From: Patescibacteria group bacterium
Lineage (GTDB): Bacteria; Patescibacteriota; Dojkabacteria; JAKAPS01
Assembly: GCA_025450075.1 (NCBI GenBank)
Contig: JANWIC010000025.1
Coordinates: 1 to 45,606 of the forward strand
DNA length: 45,606 nt
Reading direction: 5' to 3'
A model generated the notes under the pieces. That model did not search any database. It saw only the letters and a list, made by a program, of their open reading frames with translations, and was not told where the DNA came from. How positions within the stretch are numbered: position 1 is the stretch's first letter; every line of letters starts with the position of its first letter. Positions 19,277 through 29,469 of the stretch are shown here, piece by piece. The translations under genes were made by a program, and so were the position numbers.

Positions 19277-20179
19277 ATGAAGAAGCATTCTGCAATTCGA
19301 TCAGTTTCTCTAATTGTAAATATAAGTGCACGAAAAGGGGAAAAACTTTTTTTTCGTGCTCTTGACATATTGTATGAAAACGGTATTAAAATTAATACTG
19401 CATTTCCGGTAAAAGACCCCAGCAGATTACCTCTAATTGTGCAGGATGCGATAAAACGAAAAGATGATGTCATCATAATTGGAGGAGGTGACGGAACGAT
19501 AAGTTCAGTCATTGATTATTTTGTCGGGAAAAATGCCGTATTAGGAATTTTACCCTTCGGGACAAGCAATAGCTTTGCAAGAACCTTACATCTTCCACTT
19601 GATGTAGAAGGAGCAATCAATACAATACTAGATGGAAATATTGAAGAAATAAATCTTGGAAAGGTTGATAATGACTATTTTGCCAATGTTATTAGTATCG
19701 GTTTTCCAGCACTTATCGCAAAACATACTTCTCATCGGTTAAAAACAATATTCGGGCCTGGAGCATATTGTCTCATTGGAATAAAAGAGTTTTTCACTGC
19801 AAAAAGGTTTACCTGTACAATGAAAATGAATAAAAAAGAACATATCGTACATACGCACCATGTTTTAGTTGCAAATGGTAGTGTTTATGGTGTTTCCCCG
19901 ATTGTTCCTCAAGATGAATTAAAAGAAAATAGTTTACTTGTACTCACCATGGATATGGTAAGTAGATGGAAGCTGCTATACTTTTGGATGCATTTTTTTT
20001 TAGGAAGGTTTACCCTGCTGCCTGAGATTGATGCTTTTTATGCTAAAGAAATATCGATTACAGCTAGTCCAAACCAATATATTGATGTGGATGGAGAAAT
20101 TACTCAAAAGACACCCGTACAAATCTCTCTTATCCCTAAAGCAGTGAGAATCATTGTAGGAAAGAATAAAAAAGTATAG
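19277..20179 (+). CDS. diacylglycerol kinase family lipid kinase
   Basis: GGGDGTISSVIDYF and LGILPFGTSNSFARTL motifs. Confidence 0.95.
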   Translation: MKKHSAIRSVSLIVNISARKGEKLFFRALDILYENGIKINTAFPVKDPSRLPLIVQDAIKRKDDVIIIGGGDGTISSVIDYFVGKNAVLGILPFGTSNSFARTLHLPLDVEGAINTILDGNIEEINLGKVDNDYFANVISIGFPALIAKHTSHRLKTIFGPGAYCLIGIKEFFTAKRFTCTMKMNKKEHIVHTHHVLVANGSVYGVSPIVPQDELKENSLLVLTMDMVSRWKLLYFWMHFFLGRFTLLPEIDAFYAKEISITASPNQYIDVDGEITQKTPVQISLIPKAVRIIVGKNKKV

Positions 20180-20206
20180 TAAAAAATTAAAACTATCAGG
20201 CGCATT

Positions 20207-20914
20207 ATGGAAACAAAAGGATTAGTTGCAATTGTTACCGGAGCATCAACAGGAATTGGGAAAGCGGTTGATGAACTCTTTTCGCAAAAAGGAATGAATG
20301 TTGTTCTCGTCGCTCAATCAAAAGAGCGTATCAATAAGTTATCACAATCCTTACCAGATTCCTTACCGATTTTTGGAGATGTTGTAAAACCGGAAGAGAT
20401 AAAAAAAATAGTTGCAAGGACTATGGAAAAATATGGAAAAATTGATATATTGGTCAATAATGCAGGACAAGGATATGATGCAAGTGTTGAAAAGATAAAT
20501 ATCTCTACATTCCACTATATTTTTGATTTCATTTTAGTCACGCCAATAATTGCGATGCAGGAAGTAATTCCAATTATGAGAAAGCAAAAGAAAGGAATTA
20601 TTGTGAATGTAAGTTCAGGAACAGCTTTTATGGTTTTAGAACATATGAGTCCTTATGCATCACTCAAACAGGCACTTGCAAAAATATCATTGACTGCACG
20701 GGAAGATTTAAAAGATGATGGTATCTATGTGAGTGTTATATATCCATATTTAACCGATACTGAATTTCACAAAAATTCAATTCATGAAGAAGTCGATGAG
20801 GGTGGATATGATATGCCAAGAGGTAATAGTCCGGAATCTGTCGCACAAAAATTATTGGAAGAGATTGAGAAAAATGAAGGTGAAATTATTGTCTATGATT
20901 GGATTGGAAGATAA
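20207..20914 (+). CDS. SDR family oxidoreductase
   Basis: TGASTGIGKAV, LVNNAGQG, Ser-x11-YASLK. Confidence 0.95.
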   Translation: METKGLVAIVTGASTGIGKAVDELFSQKGMNVVLVAQSKERINKLSQSLPDSLPIFGDVVKPEEIKKIVARTMEKYGKIDILVNNAGQGYDASVEKINISTFHYIFDFILVTPIIAMQEVIPIMRKQKKGIIVNVSSGTAFMVLEHMSPYASLKQALAKISLTAREDLKDDGIYVSVIYPYLTDTEFHKNSIHEEVDEGGYDMPRGNSPESVAQKLLEEIEKNEGEIIVYDWIGR

Positions 20915-21258
20915 TTATTTTTAATTTGTTCAATCCTGCAATCAATTATAGTTTTTAACAATTTTTTTGATATAGGATGATTGTAAGGGATCTGGATAGT
21001 TCCTTTAAATGTCCTATACCCTTTTAATTTATCATGCAATACTTCAACAACATACCCACTGCAAGGAAAGATGCCAATATGATCCTTATAAGCATTGTAT
21101 GCAAGAAAACCTTTACCATTCCATTTAAATGCAGGCAAGGAGTAATATATGCATTCTTCTGCTTCGGGCACTAATTCTTTCACAAAGGATCTAATTCTCT
21201 CAAGTTCATTTCTCTTTGCAGGTTCAAAAGATTGTATATGTTCTTCAACTGTTTTCAT
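20893..21258 (-). CDS. DUF1801/iron-chaperone-like (YdhG) protein
   Basis: ECIYYSLPAFKWNGKGFLAYNAYKDHIGIFP. Confidence 0.88.
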   Translation of the reverse strand: MKTVEEHIQSFEPAKRNELERIRSFVKELVPEAEECIYYSLPAFKWNGKGFLAYNAYKDHIGIFPCSGYVVEVLHDKLKGYRTFKGTIQIPYNHPISKKLLKTIIDCRIEQIKNNYLPIQS

Positions 21259-21288
21259 ATAGTTTTTATCATAAATTCTTTTTTCCTT

Positions 21289-22056
21289 TTAAGTGGTTCT
21301 GTGATGATGGGGTTTAGTTCTAATATTCCCGATTATTCTTAGTGGATGCCACCATGGTCGATCCACTTGAGAAAGTAGTCTTTGCGAAATTTCTTTATCA
21401 ATTAGATATCTTAAAACCTCTTCTGCTTCAACTTCCCCATCTTTTATTGCATATTCTAATTTAAGTGTTAACCATCCTTCATATGTTTGCATTAAAACAT
21501 AATCATGTATGAAACCATTTACATCCTCAAGAAACTCTTGAAGTTCATGGGAGAATATGAACTTATCCCCAAAATTATTCTGAAATTCTTTATTTTGATC
21601 TAACAATCTTTGTCTCAAATTACTAATTGCTGTAGAGCAAGATTCTGGATCGGGAATAAATCTTCCATTATTTCCAACTTCTAATAACCCATTCCAATCT
21701 CGTTTAGTATTTCCATATTTTAAATTGAAATAGTCTAAAAGATATAGGAAGGCATCTGATAAAGGTATGATATAATGGGCTTTCTCATATATTTGCATTC
21801 TTGGGGTACAATCTAAAGGGAATATGTGGAGCAAACCTTCATTATCTATATCACCAAATATGATTGCAAGGAAGAATAAATCATGCTCTAAATCCGGTTC
21901 ATATAATATAAATGGAGGATCTATTGGATCGATATCAGACGATAAGGGTTGTGAAATTTCATAAAGACCGGCAATATCTTGGAAGCTTCCATTTTCAAGA
22001 AGAGGATTTATATATCTTTGAGCAAACATATCTTCTGTAAACCTCTCATTTAGCAT
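21289..22056 (-). CDS. hypothetical protein
   Basis: 255-aa ORF with coding-like composition. Confidence 0.6.
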   Translation of the reverse strand: MLNERFTEDMFAQRYINPLLENGSFQDIAGLYEISQPLSSDIDPIDPPFILYEPDLEHDLFFLAIIFGDIDNEGLLHIFPLDCTPRMQIYEKAHYIIPLSDAFLYLLDYFNLKYGNTKRDWNGLLEVGNNGRFIPDPESCSTAISNLRQRLLDQNKEFQNNFGDKFIFSHELQEFLEDVNGFIHDYVLMQTYEGWLTLKLEYAIKDGEVEAEEVLRYLIDKEISQRLLSQVDRPWWHPLRIIGNIRTKPHHHRTT

Positions 22057-22102
22057 ATGATTTTTTCCTATATGAAAATCATAACAAAGTTATGTCTCTA
22101 TG

Positions 22103-22468
22103 CTACTTCCAAGGAGTCATTAATTGAAAATAGTTACCATCTGGATCAGCAAATGTCGCTATCATGGTTTCTTTATCTTCACCGGGATGATAAGGTCTAG
22201 CAATAACTGTTGCACCTATTTTTTCAATTCTGTTGAATTCTTCTTCAACCTGTTCAGTTTGAAAGTTAAAAAGAATTCTATCAGGATTTGGATTTGCACC
22301 ATGAATTTTATCATGGGGTCCAACCATGAGTATTGTTTGATGGGCAACTTGAAACCCATGGTAGTCACCTTCCTGGAACTCGGGTTTTTTATCAAATACT
22401 TTTTCATAAAATTCGCTAAGCTTTTTAGCATCTTCGGAAAAAAGAAGGATAGAATTGAGTAATAACAT
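22103..22468 (-). CDS. VOC (glyoxalase/bleomycin resistance) family protein
   Basis: single VOC module ending FADPDGNYFQLMTPW. Confidence 0.9.
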   Translation of the reverse strand: MLLLNSILLFSEDAKKLSEFYEKVFDKKPEFQEGDYHGFQVAHQTILMVGPHDKIHGANPNPDRILFNFQTEQVEEEFNRIEKIGATVIARPYHPGEDKETMIATFADPDGNYFQLMTPWK

Positions 22469-22702
22469 AAATGGATGATAATGTCTGCATTATACTCCTG
22501 ACTTCATATTTGTTCAAATTCTCAAGAAATGGTCCAACCTAGCAAAAGATTATGCTGTTTTGCCTATAAATACACTTGTATTGAGCTTGAGGGGATGAAG
22601 TGAAAGAACTAAATTTACATATATGCCTTAGTTTAGATATTTTGAATAAAAAGTCTTTGTTATTCATCAATTGGTGAAATTTCCTGGAGATAAATTTAAT
22701 AT

Positions 22703-23563
22703 TTAAATTGAAGTGGAAGAATCATGGGAGATTAATCGAATTTGGTTTTTCCAAGGATCTTCAAATACAAGCATATTCTTTTCTTCCTCATATGGAATTT
22801 CTGCTGCATTCAACCTTTCTTTTACATCTAAAATATCATTATTGTTATCAAGAATCAATTCAAAACTTTTTAATCCTAATGAAGGCTTTCGCTTCAATGC
22901 TCCAAAACTCTCCCAGCTGTTTATCCCGATATGGTGATGATACTTTCCGATTGAAATAAAAAGAGCATGGGGTAACTGCGCTGTAATATCAAACCCTAAC
23001 AGATCAACATAAAACTCCTTTGCTTTATTTACATCTCCAACTTTTAAATGAATATGTCCCATTTGATTTTTTGATTGCTTATCTTCTACCACTAAATACT
23101 TTTGGATATATTCAATCGGATCAATAAATATTGTTGCCATCTTTATTTGATTATTCTCCCAGATCCAAGTGGTCCTTTCCCTGTCAAAATATAGCTCGAT
23201 TCCATTCCCTTCAGGGTCATAAAAATAGAATGCTTCACTGACAAGATGATCTCCTGAGCCGGAGAAAGATTCGGGAGATTTTTGCAGGATGTTTTGGATA
23301 GTTTTAGCAAGTTCAGATCGCGATGAATAAAGAATTGCAAAGTGATACAATCCAGCTTGATGTGATGAAGCAAATGAAAGATCTTCTTTGCTATGCAATC
23401 CAATGAGGGGAGTCTGATTTTTGCCAAGCACAATAATTCCAGTTTCTTCAGATATAATTTCTAATAATAGTTTTGATGTATAAAAAGATTTCATTTCAGA
23501 TAAATCTTTTACAAATAGTTCGACTTTTCCGACTTGTAACGATTTTGTAAGAGTATTTTTCAT
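22703..23563 (-). CDS. two-module VOC protein (CatE-like extradiol dioxygenase family)
   Basis: FYFYDPEGNGIELYFDRERTTW, GHIHLKVGDVNKAKEFYVDLLGFDI. Confidence 0.92.
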   Translation of the reverse strand: MKNTLTKSLQVGKVELFVKDLSEMKSFYTSKLLLEIISEETGIIVLGKNQTPLIGLHSKEDLSFASSHQAGLYHFAILYSSRSELAKTIQNILQKSPESFSGSGDHLVSEAFYFYDPEGNGIELYFDRERTTWIWENNQIKMATIFIDPIEYIQKYLVVEDKQSKNQMGHIHLKVGDVNKAKEFYVDLLGFDITAQLPHALFISIGKYHHHIGINSWESFGALKRKPSLGLKSFELILDNNNDILDVKERLNAAEIPYEEEKNMLVFEDPWKNQIRLISHDSSTSI

Positions 23564-23790
23564 AATTCAAATCTTAAATGAAACATCTGTTCGTCACTAT
23601 TATCAATTGTTCCTCCTGATGATGAGTAAAGTGCCATTGCTGCTGTATTTGATTTATTTGTTAATATCCAAACTTCATCTGAGCCCATTTCTTTTGCCCA
23701 ATTTTTTTGAGTGAATTGATAAGTTGTATTCCAGATCATTTTTAAAACTTTTTTAATTAAAATCCCATTATTTAAATCTATATCCATCAT
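23560..23790 (-). pseudogene. 5'-truncated GNAT acetyltransferase remnant (AAC(3)-I-like C-terminus)
   Basis: WAKEMGSDEVWILTNKSNTAAMALYSSSGGT is a GNAT C-terminal half; the N-terminal half is absent upstream. Confidence 0.65.
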
Positions 23791-23922
23791 GGCTAATGTA
23801 AAATTATATTATGTATCAATTATATTCTCTTTTGACTTGTAAATAAAGATAAAAATTGTATCAACTAACTATGTTGCTCTTACATGTATAGTATGTTATA
23901 AGTTGGCATATAAGTAATTTCT

Positions 23923-24354
23923 ATGGAGCAACCAGTATCAGACCATTTAAGCCCAATTGATATCATAGTTCCAGAATTAGGACAACGGGCCGAATTGCTT
24001 GATCACTTTAAAACTTCCTGCAATTCAGCACTATATCTTGGAGTCTTATTAGAAAATTTCTGCTCTCGAACACTTACATTATTGAAACAACCAAGTATTT
24101 TAAAAAAGATTTGTACTGGTGAAATAATACATCAAGATCCAGAAGACATGAATGCTAACATTTATCAAGGAGTTGTTAGAAGAATCATTTATAAGACCAT
24201 AGATCCAAGAGTACTTTTAGAAGAAACAAAGATAAAGATGAGAGAAAAAGGATTACCTGGTCATCAACAATTGGTCATCTGGGAATATAGATTTTTTGGT
24301 GTTAATGGGCTGGCTGAATTTATAGAGAATGGTAAACAAATAGGGACTGTTTGA
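23923..24354 (+). CDS. hypothetical protein
   Basis: 143-aa ORF. Confidence 0.6.
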   Translation: MEQPVSDHLSPIDIIVPELGQRAELLDHFKTSCNSALYLGVLLENFCSRTLTLLKQPSILKKICTGEIIHQDPEDMNANIYQGVVRRIIYKTIDPRVLLEETKIKMREKGLPGHQQLVIWEYRFFGVNGLAEFIENGKQIGTV

Positions 24355-24406
24355 TATATTATTATTTAGACAATATAATATCTATAATGTATATTATGAT
24401 TTCAAT

Positions 24407-24811
24407 ATGTTAAAAGAATTCAAACAGTTTTTGTTAAGAGGAAATGTTGTTGATCTTGCGGTTGGTATTGTAATCGGAGCCTCATTCGGAGCAGTTGTGA
24501 CGAGCTTTGTTAAAGATATGATTACTCCTTTGATTGCAGCTGTTGGAGGAAAAACTGATTTTTCATCCTTATCTTTTACAATCCATAATAGCAGATTCTT
24601 ATATGGTGATTTTCTCAATTCTATTATCTCGTTTGTAATACTTGCAGCTATTATTTTCTTTTTCATCATCAAACCGGTAAATGTGCTTATTGAAAAGTCA
24701 CGCAGTAAAAAGCCACTGGATCCTACAACAAAGAAATGTCCTGAATGTTTTAGTGAAATTCCAAAAGAAGCAAAAAGATGTGCATATTGCACCAGCGAAT
24801 TAAGGAAATAA
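24407..24811 (+). CDS. mscL: large-conductance mechanosensitive channel with C-terminal zinc ribbon
   Basis: FLLRGNVVDLAVGIVIGASFGAVVTSFVKDMITPLI; KKCPECFSEIPKEAKRCAYCTSEL. Confidence 0.97.
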   Translation: MLKEFKQFLLRGNVVDLAVGIVIGASFGAVVTSFVKDMITPLIAAVGGKTDFSSLSFTIHNSRFLYGDFLNSIISFVILAAIIFFFIIKPVNVLIEKSRSKKPLDPTTKKCPECFSEIPKEAKRCAYCTSELRK

Positions 24812-24827
24812 ATTATAGGGAGGGGAA

Positions 24828-25643
24828 TTAGTTAAAAAATTGAGAATAAGGATCTTTCCGAAAGAATATTCGTTGGAACCAATAAAGTGATATTTCTTTA
24901 CATATTCTTAATAGTAATTTCCAATCTTTTAAAGGATAGAGTGGAATTATTTTATGCTCGTGTAGAACAATAGCTTTGGGACAATAGACTATATCGAACC
25001 CTAAAAGATGAATAAACCAAGAATATTCAGCATCTTCCCCACTAAATATTTTCTCATTCATACCTCGTTTTTCCCATATTGATCTTCTAAAAGCGCAACA
25101 TCCTCCTGCAAACCAAAGAACTTTTATTCCGTTAAAAAAATTCAAATGAGATAATGGGTTTGGTTTTATAGAAAAACGTATCTCTTTTTCAGGAAACCTT
25201 TTTTTTGACCAATATTGCGGATACCCATATCCCGGATTTTCTCCAGAAATAGTATATTTACCATATGTTCCGCCAACTTTCGTATCTTCAAATGGTCTGA
25301 TCATTTCTTTTAACCATTGGTCATTTATTGGTACAGCATCTCCAGAAAGCCGAACAAGAATTTCTCCAGTTGCATGCTTTGCACCAATATTAAACACTTT
25401 TGCATACTGAAAATCTTCTGGTTTAATTTGTATCAATTTTACTGGTTGGGATGCAATATACTCCACTGATCCATCATTTGATCCTGAATCAAGTATGATG
25501 ATTTCATACTCTTGGTCATCCAAATCTTGCTTAAGAAGAATTGGAATGGTTTGTGAAATTAAAGGTAACTGGTTCTTTGTAAGTATAATGATTGATGCTT
25601 TCATCTGAATAGTAATCTGATATATTATATCACTTCTCATCAA
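24828..25643 (-). CDS. GT2 family glycosyltransferase
   Basis: ASIIILTKNQ...IIILDSGSNDGSVEYI; start probably at internal MKASIIIL. Confidence 0.92.
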   Translation of the reverse strand: MMRSDIIYQITIQMKASIIILTKNQLPLISQTIPILLKQDLDDQEYEIIILDSGSNDGSVEYIASQPVKLIQIKPEDFQYAKVFNIGAKHATGEILVRLSGDAVPINDQWLKEMIRPFEDTKVGGTYGKYTISGENPGYGYPQYWSKKRFPEKEIRFSIKPNPLSHLNFFNGIKVLWFAGGCCAFRRSIWEKRGMNEKIFSGEDAEYSWFIHLLGFDIVYCPKAIVLHEHKIIPLYPLKDWKLLLRICKEISLYWFQRIFFRKDPYSQFFN

Positions 25644-25699
25644 TTTATTAACTCAACCACACTACCCTATTACTTATCAATTTATGTATAATATCAATC

Positions 25700-26785
25700 A
25701 TGAAAGAAGAAACTAGTCTATTAAATACCCGACTGCAAAATCAATTTATCACATCTCACCCTGTTTTAACTCCTTCAGCAATTGTAAAGAAGATGGTGGC
25801 AATGCAAGCGCAGGATTTTAATGCATCAAAATGGGCAATTGCTTTAAGAAGTAACCGACTTACAAAAACTCAAATAGAAACATCTTTAAATGCCGGAGAA
25901 ATTCTTCGTATCCATATCCTGAGACCAACTTGGCATTATGTTTCATCAGAAGATATTTATTGGATCCTATCCTTAACCTCGCAATATGTTCAGAATCGTA
26001 ATTTACCTTATTATCATAAGCTAGGATTAGATGATAATGTATTTTCTAAAACAGAAACTATCATAAAAAATTCATTAAAAGGCGGAAAGTCAATTCGCAG
26101 AGAAAATCTTATTGAATTGATAAAACAGAAAGGTATTTCAACGACGAAATTAGGATATTTATATATTCTTATGCATGCAGAACTCAATGGTATTATTTGC
26201 AATGGAGTGTCTGAAGGAAATATAGTAAGTTATGCTTTACTGCATGAACGTGTCCCAAATATAAAAAATCTGCCTAGAGATGAGGCACTTGCACAATTAA
26301 CTCTCGGGTATTTTACTAGTCATGGCCCTACTACTATTAAAGATTTTATTTGGTGGTCGGGTTTACCAATAAAAATAGCAAAAGAAGGGTTTGATATGGT
26401 GAAGGATCAATTGGATTTACAAAAATATCAAGATGTTGATTATTGGTTTTGTTTTCCTCTTCTAAAAGATGAAATAAATGAGGCAGTGTATCTCTTACCT
26501 AACTTTGATGAATATATTGTCGGATATTCTAATAGGGAAATCATCTTTGATAGAAAGCAAAGAGTAAAACTGGATGGAAGAAAGAATGTGCTTTTCCAGC
26601 ATTCAATAGTACTTAATGGTAAAATTATTGGCAACTGGAAGGTTATATTGAAAAAGAATGAGGTACAAATTAGAATTAATCTTTTTGTGCATGTGACGAA
26701 AGCACAATTAATTCTTCTTAAAGATGAAATTAATCGTTTTAGTAATTATAACCATTTACCTGTTTCGTATGTTATAGAAAAATAA
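25700..26785 (+). CDS. winged-helix DNA-binding domain protein (HTH_42/AlkZ-like)
   Basis: LQAQDF-like MVAMQAQDFNASKWAIALRS, ILRIHILRPTWHYVSSEDIYWIL, LLPNFDEYIVGY. Confidence 0.9.
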   Translation: MKEETSLLNTRLQNQFITSHPVLTPSAIVKKMVAMQAQDFNASKWAIALRSNRLTKTQIETSLNAGEILRIHILRPTWHYVSSEDIYWILSLTSQYVQNRNLPYYHKLGLDDNVFSKTETIIKNSLKGGKSIRRENLIELIKQKGISTTKLGYLYILMHAELNGIICNGVSEGNIVSYALLHERVPNIKNLPRDEALAQLTLGYFTSHGPTTIKDFIWWSGLPIKIAKEGFDMVKDQLDLQKYQDVDYWFCFPLLKDEINEAVYLLPNFDEYIVGYSNREIIFDRKQRVKLDGRKNVLFQHSIVLNGKIIGNWKVILKKNEVQIRINLFVHVTKAQLILLKDEINRFSNYNHLPVSYVIEK

Positions 26786-26799
26786 TTTATGAGAATATT

Positions 26800-27480
26800 C
26801 TAATCAAATTCCTCGGCAGTGGTAGTATCTCCATATACATTGTTTAAGGTAAGAATATGTTTCAGAGCTTTTTCTTCAACCTCCTTAAGATGTATTAATT
26901 TGTCTACTTTGTACATTGGACCGTGACCGGGAATAATATAATCTGCAATTTCCCATACTTTTGCCCTATTTTGTATCTGTTCTTCAGGGTTTTTGCTAAA
27001 TGCAATCCAGTTTGCAATATCCATATAATCTTTTTCATATTCAAATAAATCTCCTGTTATTGCAATTATTCCCTTAACTGTTCTAACGATAACACCAATA
27101 CTTCGATCATCATGGCCAGTCATTCCCATAATAGTAATGTTAGTATCAATTTGCAATTCATGTGAGAAAAAACTAGCGATATCTCCTTCATAAATATCAA
27201 ATCCAACAATAAGCTTTGCATGAGGAAAAAGATTATTATTACTTGTATGGTCAGCATCTCCGTGTGTACAAACAATAAAATCAATATCATTTCCTGTTAA
27301 TCCTTGTTCTTCTATTCCTTTCAAGATTATATCTTTGTCTTTAGGAAGGCCAGTGTCTACAATTACTTTCCATTGTGATTTGATAAGTGTAATTGACCCA
27401 TCTGCCCGTTGGTTAGTGTGGTCTTCATTCCAAATAGCATATCCGTCTTGAATTTGATATATTTGTGCATTATTATCCAT
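26800..27480 (-). CDS. MBL-fold metallo-hydrolase
   Basis: CTHGDADHTSN, GMTGHDDRS, ITGDLFEYEKD, IPGHGPMY. Confidence 0.93.
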   Translation of the reverse strand: MDNNAQIYQIQDGYAIWNEDHTNQRADGSITLIKSQWKVIVDTGLPKDKDIILKGIEEQGLTGNDIDFIVCTHGDADHTSNNNLFPHAKLIVGFDIYEGDIASFFSHELQIDTNITIMGMTGHDDRSIGVIVRTVKGIIAITGDLFEYEKDYMDIANWIAFSKNPEEQIQNRAKVWEIADYIIPGHGPMYKVDKLIHLKEVEEKALKHILTLNNVYGDTTTAEEFD

Positions 27481-27528
27481 TTTGGGATTTAATAACTAAT
27501 AATCTTGATTTTGCTAATAGAAATTGCA

Positions 27529-28344
27529 TTAGCGTGAGGTATTTCTTCTGAAAAGAATTGTAACAAGAATGAAAGATACTACAATAATTGCAATACACCA
27601 TGCAAATGCTAACCATCCATGATTTCCGATTGGTGTTCCAAGCATTAAGGCTCGTATCGAATTGATAACATGGGTAACAGGCTGGTTTTCTGCAAACACT
27701 TTTAATATTGGAGGCATACTAGTTGTTGGAACAAAGGCACTGCTAGCAAAAGTTAATGGAAAAATGACAAGGAATGTCATCCATTGTACTGCTTCAGGGC
27801 TTTTTGCCAAAATTCCAAGTACTGCAGATGCCCAAGATATTGCAAAAGTGAAAGTTAAAAGGATACCCAATATTAAAATCCAGTCAGTTACGCTTGCTGT
27901 TGGTCTGAACCCTACCAGCAAGGCTACTAGAATCATAATAATAATAGAGATTGTATTGCGAACAAGATCAGCAACTACGTGTCCTACTAATACAGCAGAA
28001 CTCGTCATAGGCAGCGATTTAAATCGGTCTATGATTCCTTTTTGCAAGTCATTTGCTACTTCAACTGCAGTAAATGTTCCACCAAAAGCCGCTGTTTGTA
28101 CTAATATACCTGCAACTAAAAAGTTTACATAACTAACACCACCAGTATTAACCGCCCCGCCAAATACATATCGGAAAAGAATGGTAAACATAATCGGTTG
28201 TAATGCTGCACCAAGCAACTGGTCCATGCTTCTAATAATATGAAGGATGCTTCTTTTGATTAGCACAAGATTATCACTGATAATCCAGTATAGTTTTGAA
28301 TGGTTTGCTTGTTTTACCATAGTTGTTTGTGTTGACTCAATCAT
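27529..28344 (-). CDS. ABC-2 type (DrrB-like) permease
   Basis: six hydrophobic segments, QPIMFTILFRYVFGGA; start set at MIESTQ. Confidence 0.92.
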   Translation of the reverse strand: MIESTQTTMVKQANHSKLYWIISDNLVLIKRSILHIIRSMDQLLGAALQPIMFTILFRYVFGGAVNTGGVSYVNFLVAGILVQTAAFGGTFTAVEVANDLQKGIIDRFKSLPMTSSAVLVGHVVADLVRNTISIIIMILVALLVGFRPTASVTDWILILGILLTFTFAISWASAVLGILAKSPEAVQWMTFLVIFPLTFASSAFVPTTSMPPILKVFAENQPVTHVINSIRALMLGTPIGNHGWLAFAWCIAIIVVSFILVTILFRRNTSR

Positions 28345-29293
28345 GGTTTTCCTCTTTCTTTTCCGCTTCATGGCCGGTTAATTTTAAGAAGACATCGTCA
28401 AGTGTAGGTTTATGCAATGCTAATCCTTCAATCTGGATATTTGCATTTTCAATGCTCGTTAAAACTTTTTGTATTTCAGTAACAGTTCCGTCTGTTGCAA
28501 TACTGATAAGTCGTGCTTTCACATCAGATTGTTGTGCTTCTCCCTGGATGACACTAACAGCTTGAGAAAAATCACTTCCTTTAGCGATCGTAAATTCTAA
28601 TCTCTCTTTTCCCACTTTTTGTTTTAATTCATTTGATGATCCTTCAGCAATAACTTTTCCTTTATCAATAACTGCGATCTTATCAGCTAAAATATCAGCT
28701 TCTTCAAGATATTGTGTCGTTAGAAGAATCGTAATACCTTCTTTTGCAAGTTCTTTTACTGTATCCCAAACAACTAATCTACTTCTTGGGTCGAGGCCAG
28801 TTGTAGGCTCATCCAAAAATATAATAGGAGGCGAGGCGATAAGGCTTGCTGCTAAATCCAATCTTCTTCGCATACCACCTGAGTAGGTTTTTGCCGGTCG
28901 GTTTGCTGCATCAGTTAATTCAAACTGTTCTAATAGTAATACTGCACGTTTTTTAACATCTTCTGATCGTAGATGATATAGATGCCCCATCATTTCCAAG
29001 TTCTCTTTTCCAGTAAGATATTCATCAATAGCCGCATATTGTCCAGTAAGGCCAATAATACTTCTGACCTGGTCAGCTTGTTTTACAACATCATACCCAT
29101 TAATGGTAACCTCTCCACTGTCTGGTAACAGAAGTGTACTTAAGATCCTGATTGTGGTAGTCTTTCCTGCGCCATTTGGACCAAGTAGGGCAAATATGGC
29201 TCCACGCTCTATTTGCATGTCAATTCCTTCAAGAACTTTAAGTTCTTTAAAAGATTTCGTTAAATTTTTGATAACAATTGCATCCTTTGCCAT
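28337..29293 (-). CDS. DrrA-like ABC transporter ATP-binding protein
   Basis: GPNGAGKTTTIRILSTLL, YSGGMRRRLDLAASL, IIFLDEPTTGLDPRSR. Confidence 0.97.
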   Translation of the reverse strand: MAKDAIVIKNLTKSFKELKVLEGIDMQIERGAIFALLGPNGAGKTTTIRILSTLLLPDSGEVTINGYDVVKQADQVRSIIGLTGQYAAIDEYLTGKENLEMMGHLYHLRSEDVKKRAVLLLEQFELTDAANRPAKTYSGGMRRRLDLAASLIASPPIIFLDEPTTGLDPRSRLVVWDTVKELAKEGITILLTTQYLEEADILADKIAVIDKGKVIAEGSSNELKQKVGKERLEFTIAKGSDFSQAVSVIQGEAQQSDVKARLISIATDGTVTEIQKVLTSIENANIQIEGLALHKPTLDDVFLKLTGHEAEKKEENHD

Positions 29294-29469
29294 AGCCTTG
29301 ATTATATAGTATAAGCTGGAAAATGGGAAATAAATTATATAGCAATGGAGATGAATATATTTACTGTAATTGCAAAAAATAAGGAAGAAACAAAATCATA
29401 TTTTAAAAAATTAAATGAGCAGAAATAGTTGAGCTATGATATAATATTTCAAAATTAAACACTAAAAAA

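Noticed and set aside
22490-22700. Intergenic gap examined for a transposase remnant (short ORF MVQPSKRLCCFAYKYTCIELEGMK)
   Set aside because: Too short and no match I can defend to an IS family; no terminal inverted repeats seen
27662-28132. Plus-strand 156-aa ORF
   Set aside because: Fully antisense to the clear ABC-2 permease
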